Positions 17,085 through 26,647 of a DNA stretch of 64,000 nt are shown piece after piece. Under the pieces are notes generated by a model that ran no database searches, had not been told where the DNA came from, and was given only the letters and a program-made list of their open reading frames with translations. Position 1 is the first letter of the stretch; every line of letters begins with the position of its first letter. The position numbers were made by a program, and so were the translations under genes. This DNA comes from Neoroseomonas terrae (GTDB lineage: Bacteria > Pseudomonadota > Alphaproteobacteria > Acetobacterales > Acetobacteraceae): positions 1 to 64,000 of the forward strand of contig NZ_JAAEDI010000009.1 of NCBI RefSeq assembly GCF_018129025.1, written 5' to 3'.

Positions 17085-20000
17085 ATGTCGAAGTTCTTCA
17101 TCGAGCGGCCCGTCCTCGCCAACGTGCTGGCGATCGTGCTGATCGTCATGGGCGGGGTGTCGCTCTTCCGGCTGCCGGTCTCCGAGTTCCCGAACATCGT
17201 GCCGCCCACCGTGATGGTGACGACGAACTATCCGGGGGCCAGCGCGCAGACCATCATCGACACCGTCGCCCTGCCCATCGAGAACCAGGTGAACGGCGTG
17301 GACGGCATGATCTACATGTCCTCCACCTCGGCACCCGACGGCACTTATCGCCTGACCGTCACCTTCCAGATCGGGACGGACCCCGACACGGCGCAGGTGC
17401 TAGTGCAGAATCGCGTCTCGCTCGCCCTCGCCCAGCTGCCGCCCTCGGTGCAGGCGCAGGGCGTGAACGTGCAGAAGAAGAACACCGCCATCCTTCAGAT
17501 GGTCACGCTGGATTCGGCGGATAACCGCTATGACAGCGCCTTCCTGTCCAACTACGCGACAATCAACCTGGTCAATGTGCTGTCGCGGCTGCCCGGCGTC
17601 GGCTCCGTCACCGTCTTCGGCGCCGGCCTGTATGCCATGCGGGTCTGGCTCGATCCTGAGAAGCTCTTTCAGCTCGGCCTCGAGCCGGCCGACGTCATCA
17701 ACGCGATCGAGCAGCAGAACCAGGTGATCGCCGCCGGCCAGGTCGGCGCGCCGCCGGCCCCCAACAACCAGCAGTTCCAGTACACGGTCAATGTGCAGTC
17801 CCGGCTGGACGATCCGAGCCAGTTCGAGAACATCGTCATTCGCGACCAGACGGCCCAGGGTGGTCGGCTGACCTATCTGCGCGACGTGGCGCGGGTGGAA
17901 CTCGGCGCGCAGAACTATGCGCAGGAATTCCACCTGGACGGACGGCAGGCCGCCGGCATCGCCATTTACCAGACGCCCGAAGCGAACTCGCTCCAGGTGG
18001 GCCAGAGCATTCGCGACACCATGACACGGCTGTCGCAGCGCTTCCCGGAGGGCATGCGCTTCTCCATCCCCTACGACACCACGATCTTCGTCAACGCCTC
18101 GATCAATGAGGTGTATTCGACGCTGTACCAGGCCGGCATCCTGGTGCTGATCGTGATCCTGCTGTTCCTGCAGAACTTCCGCGCCACGCTGGTGCCGGCG
18201 ACGACCGTGCCGGTCACCATCATCGGCGCCTTCGCCGGCATGGCCGCACTTGGCTTCACGGTGAACCTGACGACGCTGTTCGGCATCGTGCTGGCCATCG
18301 GCATCGTGGTGGACGATGCCATCGTCATCGTGGAAGGCGTCACGCAGCACATCGAGCGCGGCAAGAACGGCGTCGAGGCCGCCATCGAGGCCATGCGCGA
18401 GCTGTTCGGCCCGATCATCGGCATCACCCTCGTGCTGATGAGCGTCTTCCTCCCTGCCGCATTCGTGCCGGGCCTTACCGGGCAGATGTTCGCGCAGTTC
18501 GCATTGGTCATCGCCGTGACCGCACTGATCAGCGCCATCAACGCCGCGACGCTGAAGCCGACGCAGTGCGCCATGTGGCTGCGCACGCCGACGCCGCCGG
18601 AGAAGCGCAACTTCTTCTATCGCGGCTTCAACCGAGTCTATGACGGCTTCGAACGCTGGTACACGCGCATCATCGCCCGGATGGTGCGTGTCAGCGGGGT
18701 CATGGTGGTCATCGCGCTGCTCATCTCCGGTGGGGCGCTCTACGGCCTCTCACGCATCCCGACCGGCTTCATCCCGATCGATGATCAGGGCTACCTGCTG
18801 CTCGCCGTTACTCTCCCGGAAGGTGCGGCGCTGGGCCGCACCACGGCGACGCTGGAACAGGCGCGGGAGATCGTGGCGCGCGTGCCCGGCGTCCAGAACG
18901 TCACCGCGCTGGCCGGCGTCTCGCCGCTCGACAACTTCGCCGACCTGTCCAATGCCGGCGTCGCGTGGATCATTCTCAAGCCCTTCGCCGAGCGGGACCA
19001 GCACCCCGAGCAGGGGCTGCTGCCACTGTACGAACGCTTGTCGCGCGACCTCGCTGCCATCCAGGATGGCCAGATCACGGTGCTGCCGCCGCCGGCCGTC
19101 CAGGGCATCGGCAATGCCGGCGGCTTCCAGATGCAGCTCGAACTCCTCGGGGGCAGCTTCGACTATCGCAAGCTGGAGGAACTGACATCCCAGATCCTCC
19201 AGCGTGCGGCGCAGGAGCCTTCGATCCGCAGCGCGCTGACCACCTTCCGGGCCAACGCACCCCAGGTGACCGTCACCGTCAGCCGCGAGCGCGCCCAGCA
19301 GCTCCGCGTGCCGGTTGGCGACGTCTTCGCCATGCTGACCGAATATGTTGGGTCTTCCTTCGTCAATCAGTTCAACAAGTTCGGCCAGTCGCTCCAGGTC
19401 TATGTGCAGGCCGATGCGCGCTTCCGCCTGAACCCGGATGACCTGCTGCAACTGCATGTCCGCAGCCAGGACGGCAACATGGTGCCGCTCGGCGCCGTGG
19501 CGTCGCTCGGCAATGTCGCCGGGCCGCCGCTGATCACGCTGTACAATCTCTATCCGTCGTCCACGATCGTCGGCAGCCCGGCCGCGGGCTACAGTTCCGG
19601 CCAGGCGATGGCGACGATGGAGCGCATCGCGCGGGAGGTACTGCCTGCCGACGTCGCCTTCGAATGGACGGGGATGTCCTATCAGGAGAACGTCACCGGC
19701 AACACGCTGATCTATGTCTTCGCGCTGTCGCTGCTGCTCGTCTACCTCTGCCTCGCCGGCCAGTATGAAAGCTGGATCCTGCCGCTGTCCGTGCTGGCAG
19801 CCGTGCCGCTCGCCCTCGTCGGGCCAGTCACGGCGCTGACGTCCCTCGGTGTTGCGAACAACCTTTATGTGCAGATAGGTCTCATGCTGCTGATCGCCCT
19901 GTCGGCGAAGAACGGCATCCTGATCGTCGAGGTCGCGCGCGAGGAACGCATCATCCGCGGCAAGTCGCTTGTCGAGGCCGCGGTGGAGGCGTCGAAGACA

Positions 20001-20258
20001 CGGTTGCGCCCGATCCTGATGACATCCTTCGCCTTCATCCTCGGCGTGCTGCCGCTGGTGCTGGCGACCGGCGCGGGGGCGAATGCGCGGCGCTCACTCG
20101 GCATCAGCGTGTTCTCCGGTATGCTGGCCTCGACGGCGCTTGCGGTGCTGTTCGTACCGTCCTTCTTCGTGGTCCTGCAGCGCTTCGACGAATGGACGAA
20201 GCGGCGGAAGTCCGGCGACGCCGCACCGAAGACGGAGACCAAGGCCGCTGAGGCGTAA
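17085..20258 (+). CDS. RND multidrug efflux permease (HAE1/MexF-like)
   Basis: A 1057-aa hydrophobe/amphiphile efflux pump with the typical length and 12-helix, two-loop architecture. The start MSKFFIERPVLANVLAIVL is canonical. TM4 contains IGIVVDDAIVIVEGV with the proton-relay Asp pair. Other signatures are FPNIVPPTVMVTTNYPGASA, GVGSVTVFGAGLYAMRVWLD and the second-half LSAKNGILIVEVA with the conserved Lys. It exports drugs or hydrophobic compounds using the proton gradient with the two upstream partners. GGAAGG lies 8 bases before the ATG. The C-terminal tail is polar (Lys/Glu/Ala). Substrate range cannot be inferred. Confidence 0.96.
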   Translation: MSKFFIERPVLANVLAIVLIVMGGVSLFRLPVSEFPNIVPPTVMVTTNYPGASAQTIIDTVALPIENQVNGVDGMIYMSSTSAPDGTYRLTVTFQIGTDPDTAQVLVQNRVSLALAQLPPSVQAQGVNVQKKNTAILQMVTLDSADNRYDSAFLSNYATINLVNVLSRLPGVGSVTVFGAGLYAMRVWLDPEKLFQLGLEPADVINAIEQQNQVIAAGQVGAPPAPNNQQFQYTVNVQSRLDDPSQFENIVIRDQTAQGGRLTYLRDVARVELGAQNYAQEFHLDGRQAAGIAIYQTPEANSLQVGQSIRDTMTRLSQRFPEGMRFSIPYDTTIFVNASINEVYSTLYQAGILVLIVILLFLQNFRATLVPATTVPVTIIGAFAGMAALGFTVNLTTLFGIVLAIGIVVDDAIVIVEGVTQHIERGKNGVEAAIEAMRELFGPIIGITLVLMSVFLPAAFVPGLTGQMFAQFALVIAVTALISAINAATLKPTQCAMWLRTPTPPEKRNFFYRGFNRVYDGFERWYTRIIARMVRVSGVMVVIALLISGGALYGLSRIPTGFIPIDDQGYLLLAVTLPEGAALGRTTATLEQAREIVARVPGVQNVTALAGVSPLDNFADLSNAGVAWIILKPFAERDQHPEQGLLPLYERLSRDLAAIQDGQITVLPPPAVQGIGNAGGFQMQLELLGGSFDYRKLEELTSQILQRAAQEPSIRSALTTFRANAPQVTVTVSRERAQQLRVPVGDVFAMLTEYVGSSFVNQFNKFGQSLQVYVQADARFRLNPDDLLQLHVRSQDGNMVPLGAVASLGNVAGPPLITLYNLYPSSTIVGSPAAGYSSGQAMATMERIAREVLPADVAFEWTGMSYQENVTGNTLIYVFALSLLLVYLCLAGQYESWILPLSVLAAVPLALVGPVTALTSLGVANNLYVQIGLMLLIALSAKNGILIVEVAREERIIRGKSLVEAAVEASKTRLRPILMTSFAFILGVLPLVLATGAGANARRSLGISVFSGMLASTALAVLFVPSFFVVLQRFDEWTKRRKSGDAAPKTETKAAEA

Positions 20259-20339
20259 TCCCGGCCGCCCGCGCGCCAGATTGACACCGCGCGCGGGCGA
20301 TACCTATCTGCGGCGACCACGCCAGCGAGGATCGCCCTG

Positions 20340-21659
20340 ATGTCTGCCGCCACCGACCGCCCGATGCGACTGGGCCTGTTCCTCCAGGGCGCAGGCCATC
20401 ACGTGGCGGGCTGGCGCCATCCGGAGGCGCAGTTCGGCGGCGAGAACCTGAAGCTCATCCAGGGCATCGCCCGCACGGCGGAGGAGGGTCATTTCGACCT
20501 GCTCTTCCTTGCCGATGGGCTGACCAGCAGCGCCGACGCTCATCCGTCATTCGTCGCCCGGATCGAACCGATCGCGCTGCTCTCGGCGCTCGCCATGGGC
20601 ACGAAGCATCTCGGCCTCGCTGCCACGATGTCGACCACGTACACCGAGCCCTTCCACATCGCGCGCGCCTTCGCGTCCCTCGACCACCTCAGCGGCGGCC
20701 GCGCGGCCTGGAACGCTGTCACCACGTCCTACGCCCGCTCCTCGGCGAATTTCTCGCGCGGCGACCATCCGTCCCATGACGACCGCTACGCCATCGCCGA
20801 GGAGTGCATCGACGTCGTCCGCGGCCTGTGGGACAGCTTTGCTGATGACGCCTTCGTGAAGGACAAGGCGCGTGGCGTCTATGTCGAGCCCGACCGCGTC
20901 CACACCCTGAACCATGAGGGCAGGTACTTCTCGGTGAAGGGGCCGCTCAACGCGTCGCGCCCGCCGCAGGGGCATCCGATCATCATCCAGGCGGGCTCCT
21001 CCCTGCCCGGTCAGCGCCTCGCGGCGCGGACGTCGGAGATCGTCTTCACCGCGCAGCAGACGCTGGTCGAAGGCAAGGCGTTCCGCGACGGGCTGCGGGG
21101 CTTCGCCGTGGAAGCGGGTCGCAATCCCGATCACGTCATGGTCCTGCCCGGCGTCTGCCCCGTGATCGGCGGCACCGAGGCCGAGGCCAAGGCGCTCTAC
21201 GCCCAGCTCCAGGGCGGCATCGACCCGGCAGCCGCGATCCTGCTGCTCAACGACCGCCTGGGCCACGACGTGTCCGGCTATGACCTCGACGGCCCCCTGC
21301 CGAACCTGCCGGAATCCGACCAGCTCCAGAGCCGCGCGCGCCTGCTGACCGACCTCGCGCGGCGCGAGAACCTGACGCTGCGCGAGCTGTACTACCTGGT
21401 CGCCGGCGCGCGCGGCCACCGCATCGTCTGGGGCACGCCGGAACAGGTGGCGGACGCACTGGAGGAATGGTTCGTCGGTGGCGGTTCCGACGGCTTCAAC
21501 ATCATGCCCCCCTTCTTCCCGACGCAGTTCGAACGCTTCGTCGGCGACGTCGTCCCGATCCTGCGCAAGCGCGGGCTGGTGCGCGGCGAGTATGTCGGCA
21601 ACACGCTGCGGGAGAATCTCGGCCTGCCGCGGCCGGCGAACCAGTTCTTCCCGGACTGA
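20340..21659 (+). CDS. NtaA/DmoA-family FMN-dependent monooxygenase
   Basis: A 439-aa luciferase-like (LLM) flavin monooxygenase of the NtaA/SnaA/DmoA/SoxA group. Signatures are MRLGLFLQGAGHHVAGWRHP at the start, FDLLFLADGL, LDHLSGGRAAWNAVTT and ERYDVVRGLWDSF-like sequence at about residues 155-165. The family uses FMNH2 from a partner reductase to oxidise chelators, organosulfur or polyketide substrates. No flavin reductase is adjacent. An SDR dehydrogenase follows about 70 bp downstream and could act in the same catabolic route (inference). Confidence 0.93.
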   Translation: MSAATDRPMRLGLFLQGAGHHVAGWRHPEAQFGGENLKLIQGIARTAEEGHFDLLFLADGLTSSADAHPSFVARIEPIALLSALAMGTKHLGLAATMSTTYTEPFHIARAFASLDHLSGGRAAWNAVTTSYARSSANFSRGDHPSHDDRYAIAEECIDVVRGLWDSFADDAFVKDKARGVYVEPDRVHTLNHEGRYFSVKGPLNASRPPQGHPIIIQAGSSLPGQRLAARTSEIVFTAQQTLVEGKAFRDGLRGFAVEAGRNPDHVMVLPGVCPVIGGTEAEAKALYAQLQGGIDPAAAILLLNDRLGHDVSGYDLDGPLPNLPESDQLQSRARLLTDLARRENLTLRELYYLVAGARGHRIVWGTPEQVADALEEWFVGGGSDGFNIMPPFFPTQFERFVGDVVPILRKRGLVRGEYVGNTLRENLGLPRPANQFFPD

Positions 21660-21732
21660 CGCGGCCCGGCTTGTCCGGCGCCGCCTCTCCCCCCTAGCCT
21701 CCCCGCCGGCAATCCTGCGGGGAGTGATGCCC

Positions 21733-22488
21733 ATGTCGCGTGCACTGTTCGACCTGACCGGCCGGCTGGCCCTCGTCACCGGATCGAGCCAGGGGATCGG
21801 CCTCGCGCTGGCCAAGGGGCTGGCGGAGGCCGGCGCCACGGTCGTGCTGAATGGCCGGGATGCAGCGAAGCTCGACGCCGCCTGTGCCGGCATTCCGGGC
21901 GCGCTGGCGGCACCCTTCGACGTGACCGACCCCGATGCGGTCGAAGCGGCCATTGCCGGTATCGAGGCCGTGCATGGCCCGCTCCATATCTTGGTCGCCA
22001 ATGCCGGCATCAACCTGCGGGCGCCGTCGGTCGAGATGCCGCCGGAGACCTGGCGGAAGGTGCTCGGCGTCAACCTCGACGGCGTCTGGTTCTGCTGCCA
22101 GGCCGCGGGCAAGCGCATGGTCGCCAGGGGCGCCGGCAAGATCATCACCATCTGCTCGGTGCAGAGCGAGCTCGGCCGCCCGACCATCGCGCCCTATGCG
22201 TCCAGCAAGGGCGCGCTGCGCATGCTGACGCGGACGCTGTGCGCCGAATGGGCAAGGCAGGGCGTGAACGTGAACGGCGTCGCGCCCGGCTACTACGATA
22301 CGGAACTGACCAGCGCGCTGGTACAGGATCCGTCCTTCACCGACTGGCTGTGCCAGCGCGTGCCGGCCGGGCGCTGGGGCAAGGTGGAGGAGCTGGTCGG
22401 CGCGACGGTGTTCCTCGCCGCGCCGGCCTCGGATTTCGTGCATGGCCACCTTCTCTACGTCGATGGCGGCATGACGGCGGTGGTTTGA
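21733..22488 (+). CDS. SDR family oxidoreductase
   Basis: A 251-aa classical short-chain dehydrogenase. The NAD(P) motif TGSSQGIG is near residue 17, NAGI at about 89, and the catalytic Ser-Tyr-Lys in ITICSVQS and YASSKGALRM. It resembles gluconate 5-dehydrogenase-like and 3-oxoacyl reductase-like enzymes, but the substrate is unassigned. The start at 21733 has GGGGAG at ideal spacing; the ATG six bases upstream is too close to it. It is co-directional with the FMN monooxygenase and convergent with a Bug protein gene. Confidence 0.93.
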   Translation: MSRALFDLTGRLALVTGSSQGIGLALAKGLAEAGATVVLNGRDAAKLDAACAGIPGALAAPFDVTDPDAVEAAIAGIEAVHGPLHILVANAGINLRAPSVEMPPETWRKVLGVNLDGVWFCCQAAGKRMVARGAGKIITICSVQSELGRPTIAPYASSKGALRMLTRTLCAEWARQGVNVNGVAPGYYDTELTSALVQDPSFTDWLCQRVPAGRWGKVEELVGATVFLAAPASDFVHGHLLYVDGGMTAVV

Positions 22489-22519
22489 GGCCGGGCCCAG
22501 CGGCCCGGCCCCGGCAGCA

Positions 22520-23455
22520 TCAGTTCACGCGCAGATTGTACTGCTGCACCAGCGCGCCGAAGCGCTCATATTCGGCGCGATGGAAGGCGCTGAATTCGGC
22601 GCGGTTCCGCACCCGCACCGGCATATCCATCCGCCGCAGGCCATCGAGCACCGGCTGCGCCTGCATCATCCGCAGGCAGGCGGCTTCCAGTCGTTGCAAC
22701 ACGGGCTCCGGCGTCGCCGCCGGGGCGTAGAGACCCGACCAGATGGTGAAGACGAGGTCATGGCCGAGTTCGCGCATCGTCGGGGTGTCAGGGAATTCCT
22801 GCGCGCGTTCGGCGCTGAACACCGCGATCGGGTGCAGGTTGTATTGCCGCACCAAATTGCCCTGGTCGGTGAACAGATGGAGCTGCCCGCCAACCATCGC
22901 CTGCATCACCTCGCCCGAGCCGCGGAAGGGGATGTGGTTCATCTCGATGCGGGCGCCGCGCTCCAGCGAGATCATGCTGACATGCGGCGTGCCGCCGGGG
23001 CCGGTGCTGGCATAGGGCAGCGCACCGGGGTTCTCGCGCGCACGCGCGACCACGTCCTGCAGGGTGCGCATCCCGGAATCCTGCTGCGTCATCATCACGA
23101 CCAGCGCGTCGACCATCTGGCAGACCGGCGCGAAATCCGCCTGCTGGAAGGGCGCGCCGCGCGTGTGCGGGGTCAGCACCAGCGACCCGCCGGGTGCGAA
23201 CAGGATCGTCGTGCCGTCGGGCCGCGCGCGCGTCATCTCAAGTGCGCCGACCGTGCCATTGGCGCCGGCGACGTTCTTGATGACGACCTGCTGGCCGAGC
23301 GCGGTCGAGAGTTCCGGCTGCATGATGCGCGCCATCAGGTCGCTCGCGCCCCCGGGCGGGTAGCCGACGATCATGGTGACGGCGTTCTGGGCCTTGGCGG
23401 GCAACGCCGCCGCAAGGCACAGCATCCCGGCCGCGACGAGGAGTGATCTCCGCAT
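22520..23455 (-). CDS. Bug/TctC-family tripartite tricarboxylate transporter substrate-binding protein
   Basis: A 311-aa periplasmic binding protein. A signal peptide (about 1-22, ending AKAQ) precedes the Bug domain: TMIVGYPPGGASDLMARIM, VVIKNVAGANGTVGALEM, GTTILFAPGGSLVLTP and PDTPTMRELGHDLVF. Bug proteins bind carboxylates and related small molecules, often with a TctAB membrane pair. No tctA or tctB is in the window, so it is an orphan binding protein. AAAGGA lies 9 bases upstream of the chosen start. It is adjacent to a deacetylase-like gene and a second Bug gene on the same strand. Confidence 0.93.
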   Translation of the reverse strand: MRRSLLVAAGMLCLAAALPAKAQNAVTMIVGYPPGGASDLMARIMQPELSTALGQQVVIKNVAGANGTVGALEMTRARPDGTTILFAPGGSLVLTPHTRGAPFQQADFAPVCQMVDALVVMMTQQDSGMRTLQDVVARARENPGALPYASTGPGGTPHVSMISLERGARIEMNHIPFRGSGEVMQAMVGGQLHLFTDQGNLVRQYNLHPIAVFSAERAQEFPDTPTMRELGHDLVFTIWSGLYAPAATPEPVLQRLEAACLRMMQAQPVLDGLRRMDMPVRVRNRAEFSAFHRAEYERFGALVQQYNLRVN

Positions 23456-23635
23456 CGTCCTTGTTCCTTTCTTGGACATTCCGCCGCGCCATCGGCGCGG
23501 CGGATGCCAGACTACCCGCCTGCGCAGCGCCGGGAAGGTCCGCGCGCGGGACCGCGACCATCGCGCCTGTGGATCAGTGGGCGCGTCCAAGTCGCGGCAT
23601 GGAGAAGCGAGCGCCGGCCAGCACCTCGCGACGTA

Positions 23636-24538
23636 TCAGAGGGACTCGGACCCCGGCACCACGCCGCGCGGCAGGCCGGCGGCATAGCGCGCCAATTCAC
23701 CCGGCCGCGTCACCCACAGCCGGTCCCGATGCGACAGGATATGCCGCAGCGCATCGCGCAGCGCACGCAGCCGGAAAGGCTGTCCGACGATGAACGGATG
23801 CATCACGACCGAGCAGACCAGAGGCCGCTTGCGCGACTGCTCCAGCATCTCGTCGAACTGGTCGATGATCATCTGCCCGAATTCGCGCCCGGAATGCTGG
23901 CGGAACACCTGCGCCGGGCTGTCGTTCAGCTCGACGGAGTAGGGCACGGACATGATCGGCCCCGCGCGCGTCGTCATCCAGAAGGGCTGGTCATCGGCCG
24001 GCCAGTCCATCACGTAGGAGAAGCCTTCCTCCTTCAGCAGGTCGAGCGTCACCGCCGATTGCGCGATGTAGGGACCAAGCCATCCCTGCGGCGCCACGCC
24101 GGCATGGCGGATGATGGCGTCGCGGCTTTCGGCGATCAGGCGGCGCTCATCCTCCTCCCACATCGTGTCCTGGCGCTCGGCGTTGGTGCGGCCATGGCCG
24201 ATGAATTCGTCGCCGCGCGCCTTCAGCGCCGGGGCGATCTCGGGGCAGGCATCGAGCACCGCGCCGTTGACGTTGTGCGCGCAGGGCAGGTCGAGGTCGT
24301 CGAGCATGTCGAGCATGTTCCACAGCCCGACCCGATTGCCGTAGTCGCGCCAAGCGTAGTTGCGCTGGTTCTGCACCGCTGCCGCGCCGGTGCTGTCGCT
24401 GCCCATGCCGGCGCGATAGGCGAAGGCCTCGATGTTGTTGCACACCACCAGCGCCAGCCGCGCGCCGTTCGGCCATTCATAGGTCGGCCGGTTCGGGATG
24501 GCGCTGTGAGCGTAGCGCCCATGGCCGGGCATTTTCAT
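23636..24538 (-). CDS. Polysaccharide deacetylase family protein (PuuE-like)
   Basis: A 300-aa NodB-fold protein. Typical pieces are YEWPNGARLALVVCNNIEAF at the N-terminus, RVGLWNMLDMLDDLDLP, EFIGHGRTNAERQDTM and GWLGPYIAQSAVTLDLL, with MHPFIVGQPFRLRAL near the end. The first metal-motif position reads NNIE rather than the classical Asp-containing motif, as in the PuuE/allantoinase-like branch. It may therefore hydrolyse a C-N bond in a small molecule rather than deacetylate a glycan. It has no signal peptide. It sits between two Bug binding proteins, suggesting catabolism of an imported compound (inference). Confidence 0.88.
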   Translation of the reverse strand: MKMPGHGRYAHSAIPNRPTYEWPNGARLALVVCNNIEAFAYRAGMGSDSTGAAAVQNQRNYAWRDYGNRVGLWNMLDMLDDLDLPCAHNVNGAVLDACPEIAPALKARGDEFIGHGRTNAERQDTMWEEDERRLIAESRDAIIRHAGVAPQGWLGPYIAQSAVTLDLLKEEGFSYVMDWPADDQPFWMTTRAGPIMSVPYSVELNDSPAQVFRQHSGREFGQMIIDQFDEMLEQSRKRPLVCSVVMHPFIVGQPFRLRALRDALRHILSHRDRLWVTRPGELARYAAGLPRGVVPGSESL

Positions 24539-24607
24539 CGCGCGCTCCTGTGCTTGCCGCGCGGACGCTGCGGGAAGCACAGGCGGGCGTCAACGAGCAG
24601 CCGGGGC

Positions 24608-25582
24608 TCAGCCCTGCGTGGTGATGCCGGCGGCGCGGACGACCGGCGCCCAGCGGTCGAATTCCTGCCGCACGAAGGCGTTCGTATCCTCGGGCGACAT
24701 CCATAAGGGCTCGCTGCCGATCGCGACCAGCCGGCTCTTCACGACATCGGAGGCCAGCGCCTCCCGCATCGCCACCGAGAAGCGCTCGATGATGGGCGCG
24801 GGCGTGCCACGCGGCGCGAACAGTCCGGTCCAGGACCGCACCGCGTAGTCCGGCACGCCCTGTTCCGTCACCGTCGGGATGTCAGGACGGATCGACACGC
24901 GATCCGCGGTGCAGACGGCGAGAATCTTTACCCGCCCATCCGAGGCCGGCGGGGCGACGGTCGGCAGGTTCATGAAGGCGATCGGCACGGTGCCGGCGAT
25001 CAGGTCGTTGATGGCAGGCCCGCCGCCGCGATAGGGCACATGCGTGAGGTCGAGCCCCGTGCGCAGCCTGAACAGCTCGCCGGCCAAGTGGTTCGACGTG
25101 CCGACGCCCGATGAGCCGAAGGACAGCCCGCCGGGCGTCGCCCGGGCCTTGGCGATCAATTCCTGCACGGTCGAGACGCCGAGGCCCGGCGTCGCGGCGA
25201 TCACGTTCGGCACGTCCACCATCATGGCGACGGCAGGCAGCGTCTCGCGCGGATCATAGCCCAGATCGCCCGACACCAGCGGATGGAATACATGGTTGGA
25301 GGCCGAGGAGATCAGAAACATCGATCCGTCCGGCCGCGCCCGCGCCACCGCGCCCATGCCGAGCGAACCGCCGCCCCCCGGCCGGTTCTCGATCACGAAG
25401 GGCTGGCCAAGCCGCGCTTCGAGCACGGGCGCGGCAAGCCGCGCCACTACGTCGTTCGATCCGCCGGCTGCGAAGGGCACCAGCAGCGTGACAGGCCGGT
25501 TCGGCCGGGTCTCCTGCGCTACCGAGAAACGCGGGGCGGCGAGCGCTGCAGCCGCGATGGTCAATGCTTGCCGACGGTTCAC
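24608..25582 (-). CDS. Second Bug/TctC-family substrate-binding protein
   Basis: A 324-aa periplasmic binding protein. The signal peptide has a TAT-like start (MNRRQALTIAAAALAAP) and cleavage near AQET. The Bug fold is shown by VTLLVPFAAGGSNDVVARL, FVIENRPGGGGSLGMGAVA, LTHVPYRGGGPAINDLIAG and IPTVTEQGVPDYAVRSWTGL. It is clearly distinct from the neighbouring Bug protein, so a recent duplication is unlikely. No transporter membrane genes are nearby. Probably one operon with the deacetylase-like gene 69 bp downstream. Confidence 0.94.
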   Translation of the reverse strand: MNRRQALTIAAAALAAPRFSVAQETRPNRPVTLLVPFAAGGSNDVVARLAAPVLEARLGQPFVIENRPGGGGSLGMGAVARARPDGSMFLISSASNHVFHPLVSGDLGYDPRETLPAVAMMVDVPNVIAATPGLGVSTVQELIAKARATPGGLSFGSSGVGTSNHLAGELFRLRTGLDLTHVPYRGGGPAINDLIAGTVPIAFMNLPTVAPPASDGRVKILAVCTADRVSIRPDIPTVTEQGVPDYAVRSWTGLFAPRGTPAPIIERFSVAMREALASDVVKSRLVAIGSEPLWMSPEDTNAFVRQEFDRWAPVVRAAGITTQG

Positions 25583-25649
25583 GTTTCCGTTCCCTTAAAC
25601 GCCGTTTCCTGCGCCGTAGCGCGGCGCGGCGCGCCCGGCAAGCGCCACG

Positions 25650-26576
25650 TTACGGCAGCGTCGCGAGCCGCGTCGCCAGCAGCGCAAAGAAGCGATCGGC
25701 ATCCAGGGTGTCGAGCAGCCGCGCATTCGCCGGGTGGCCGCTGCGCTCCCACCGGTCCACCACCGTGCGGCCCCGCGGCACGCCGGCGCATTCCACATGC
25801 ACATGCACCTCCCGCTGCGTGAACAGCGTGGGGTCGATCAGCCAGGCGATCGCGCAGGGATCGTGCAGCGGGTGGCCTCGGTGGCCGAAGCGGCGGGATG
25901 GCGGCACGCCGGCCATGATGCGCGCTGCGGCATCCAGGCACGCCCCGCCGCCGGAAGCACGCAGCGTGGCGATGCGCGTCGGCGTGACCAGCGCCTGCGC
26001 CGTCAATTCCAGCGTTGCCAGCGTCACCGGTCGGCCGCATTCCAGCAGCATCGCCAGCGCCTCGGGGTCCGACCAGGCGTTGAACTCGGCCGACGGCGTG
26101 ATGTTCCCCTCCGCCCATGCGCCGGTCATGAGCACGATTTCTTCAACGCGGTCGATCAGCGCCGGCTCGGTCGCCAGCGCCAAGGCAAGGTTGGTTGCCG
26201 GCCCGATGCCGATCAGCGTGACGCGACGCTCAGCCCGCAGCAGCGCGCGGATCGCATCGGCCGCGACGCCGGGCGCTTCCGACGGGCCCTCAGGCAGCGC
26301 GGCGCCTGCCAGACCGTCCGCGCCATGCACCTGCAGCTCCGGCCGGAAGGCACCGAGCAGCGGCCGGTCCGCGCCGGCGACGACCGGCACGTCACGACCG
26401 CTCAGCCCAACGATGGCGCGTGCATTTCGCAGCGTGTGGATCAGGCCGACATTCCCGCCGGCCACGCTGACCAGGCGTACATCGAGCTCCGGCGAGGCCA
26501 GGGCCAGCCACAGGGCCACGGCATCGTCCGTCCCGGGATCGGTGTCGATCAGACAGACCCGGCGCGTCATGGCCAT
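25650..26576 (-). CDS. Nucleoside hydrolase (IunH/RihA family)
   Basis: A 308-aa inosine-uridine-preferring nucleoside hydrolase homologue. The calcium-binding family signature is at the N-terminus: CLIDTDPGTDDAVAL. ERRVTLIGIGPATNLALAL, EEIVLMTGAW, EFNAWSDPEAL and a late HDPCAIAWLIDP complete the active-site set. It cleaves the N-glycosidic bond of nucleosides to free base and ribose. It is divergent, across 71 bp, from a phosphoribosyltransferase that could re-use the released base, so the pair looks like a salvage unit (inference). Base specificity is not readable. Confidence 0.93.
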   Translation of the reverse strand: MAMTRRVCLIDTDPGTDDAVALWLALASPELDVRLVSVAGGNVGLIHTLRNARAIVGLSGRDVPVVAGADRPLLGAFRPELQVHGADGLAGAALPEGPSEAPGVAADAIRALLRAERRVTLIGIGPATNLALALATEPALIDRVEEIVLMTGAWAEGNITPSAEFNAWSDPEALAMLLECGRPVTLATLELTAQALVTPTRIATLRASGGGACLDAAARIMAGVPPSRRFGHRGHPLHDPCAIAWLIDPTLFTQREVHVHVECAGVPRGRTVVDRWERSGHPANARLLDTLDADRFFALLATRLATLP

Positions 26577-26647
26577 GCTGCTGCGTCTCCGTTGCTGCGC
26601 CGCGGCGACGATGCCACGCTGACCGCCATTGCACCACGGATTGCGCC

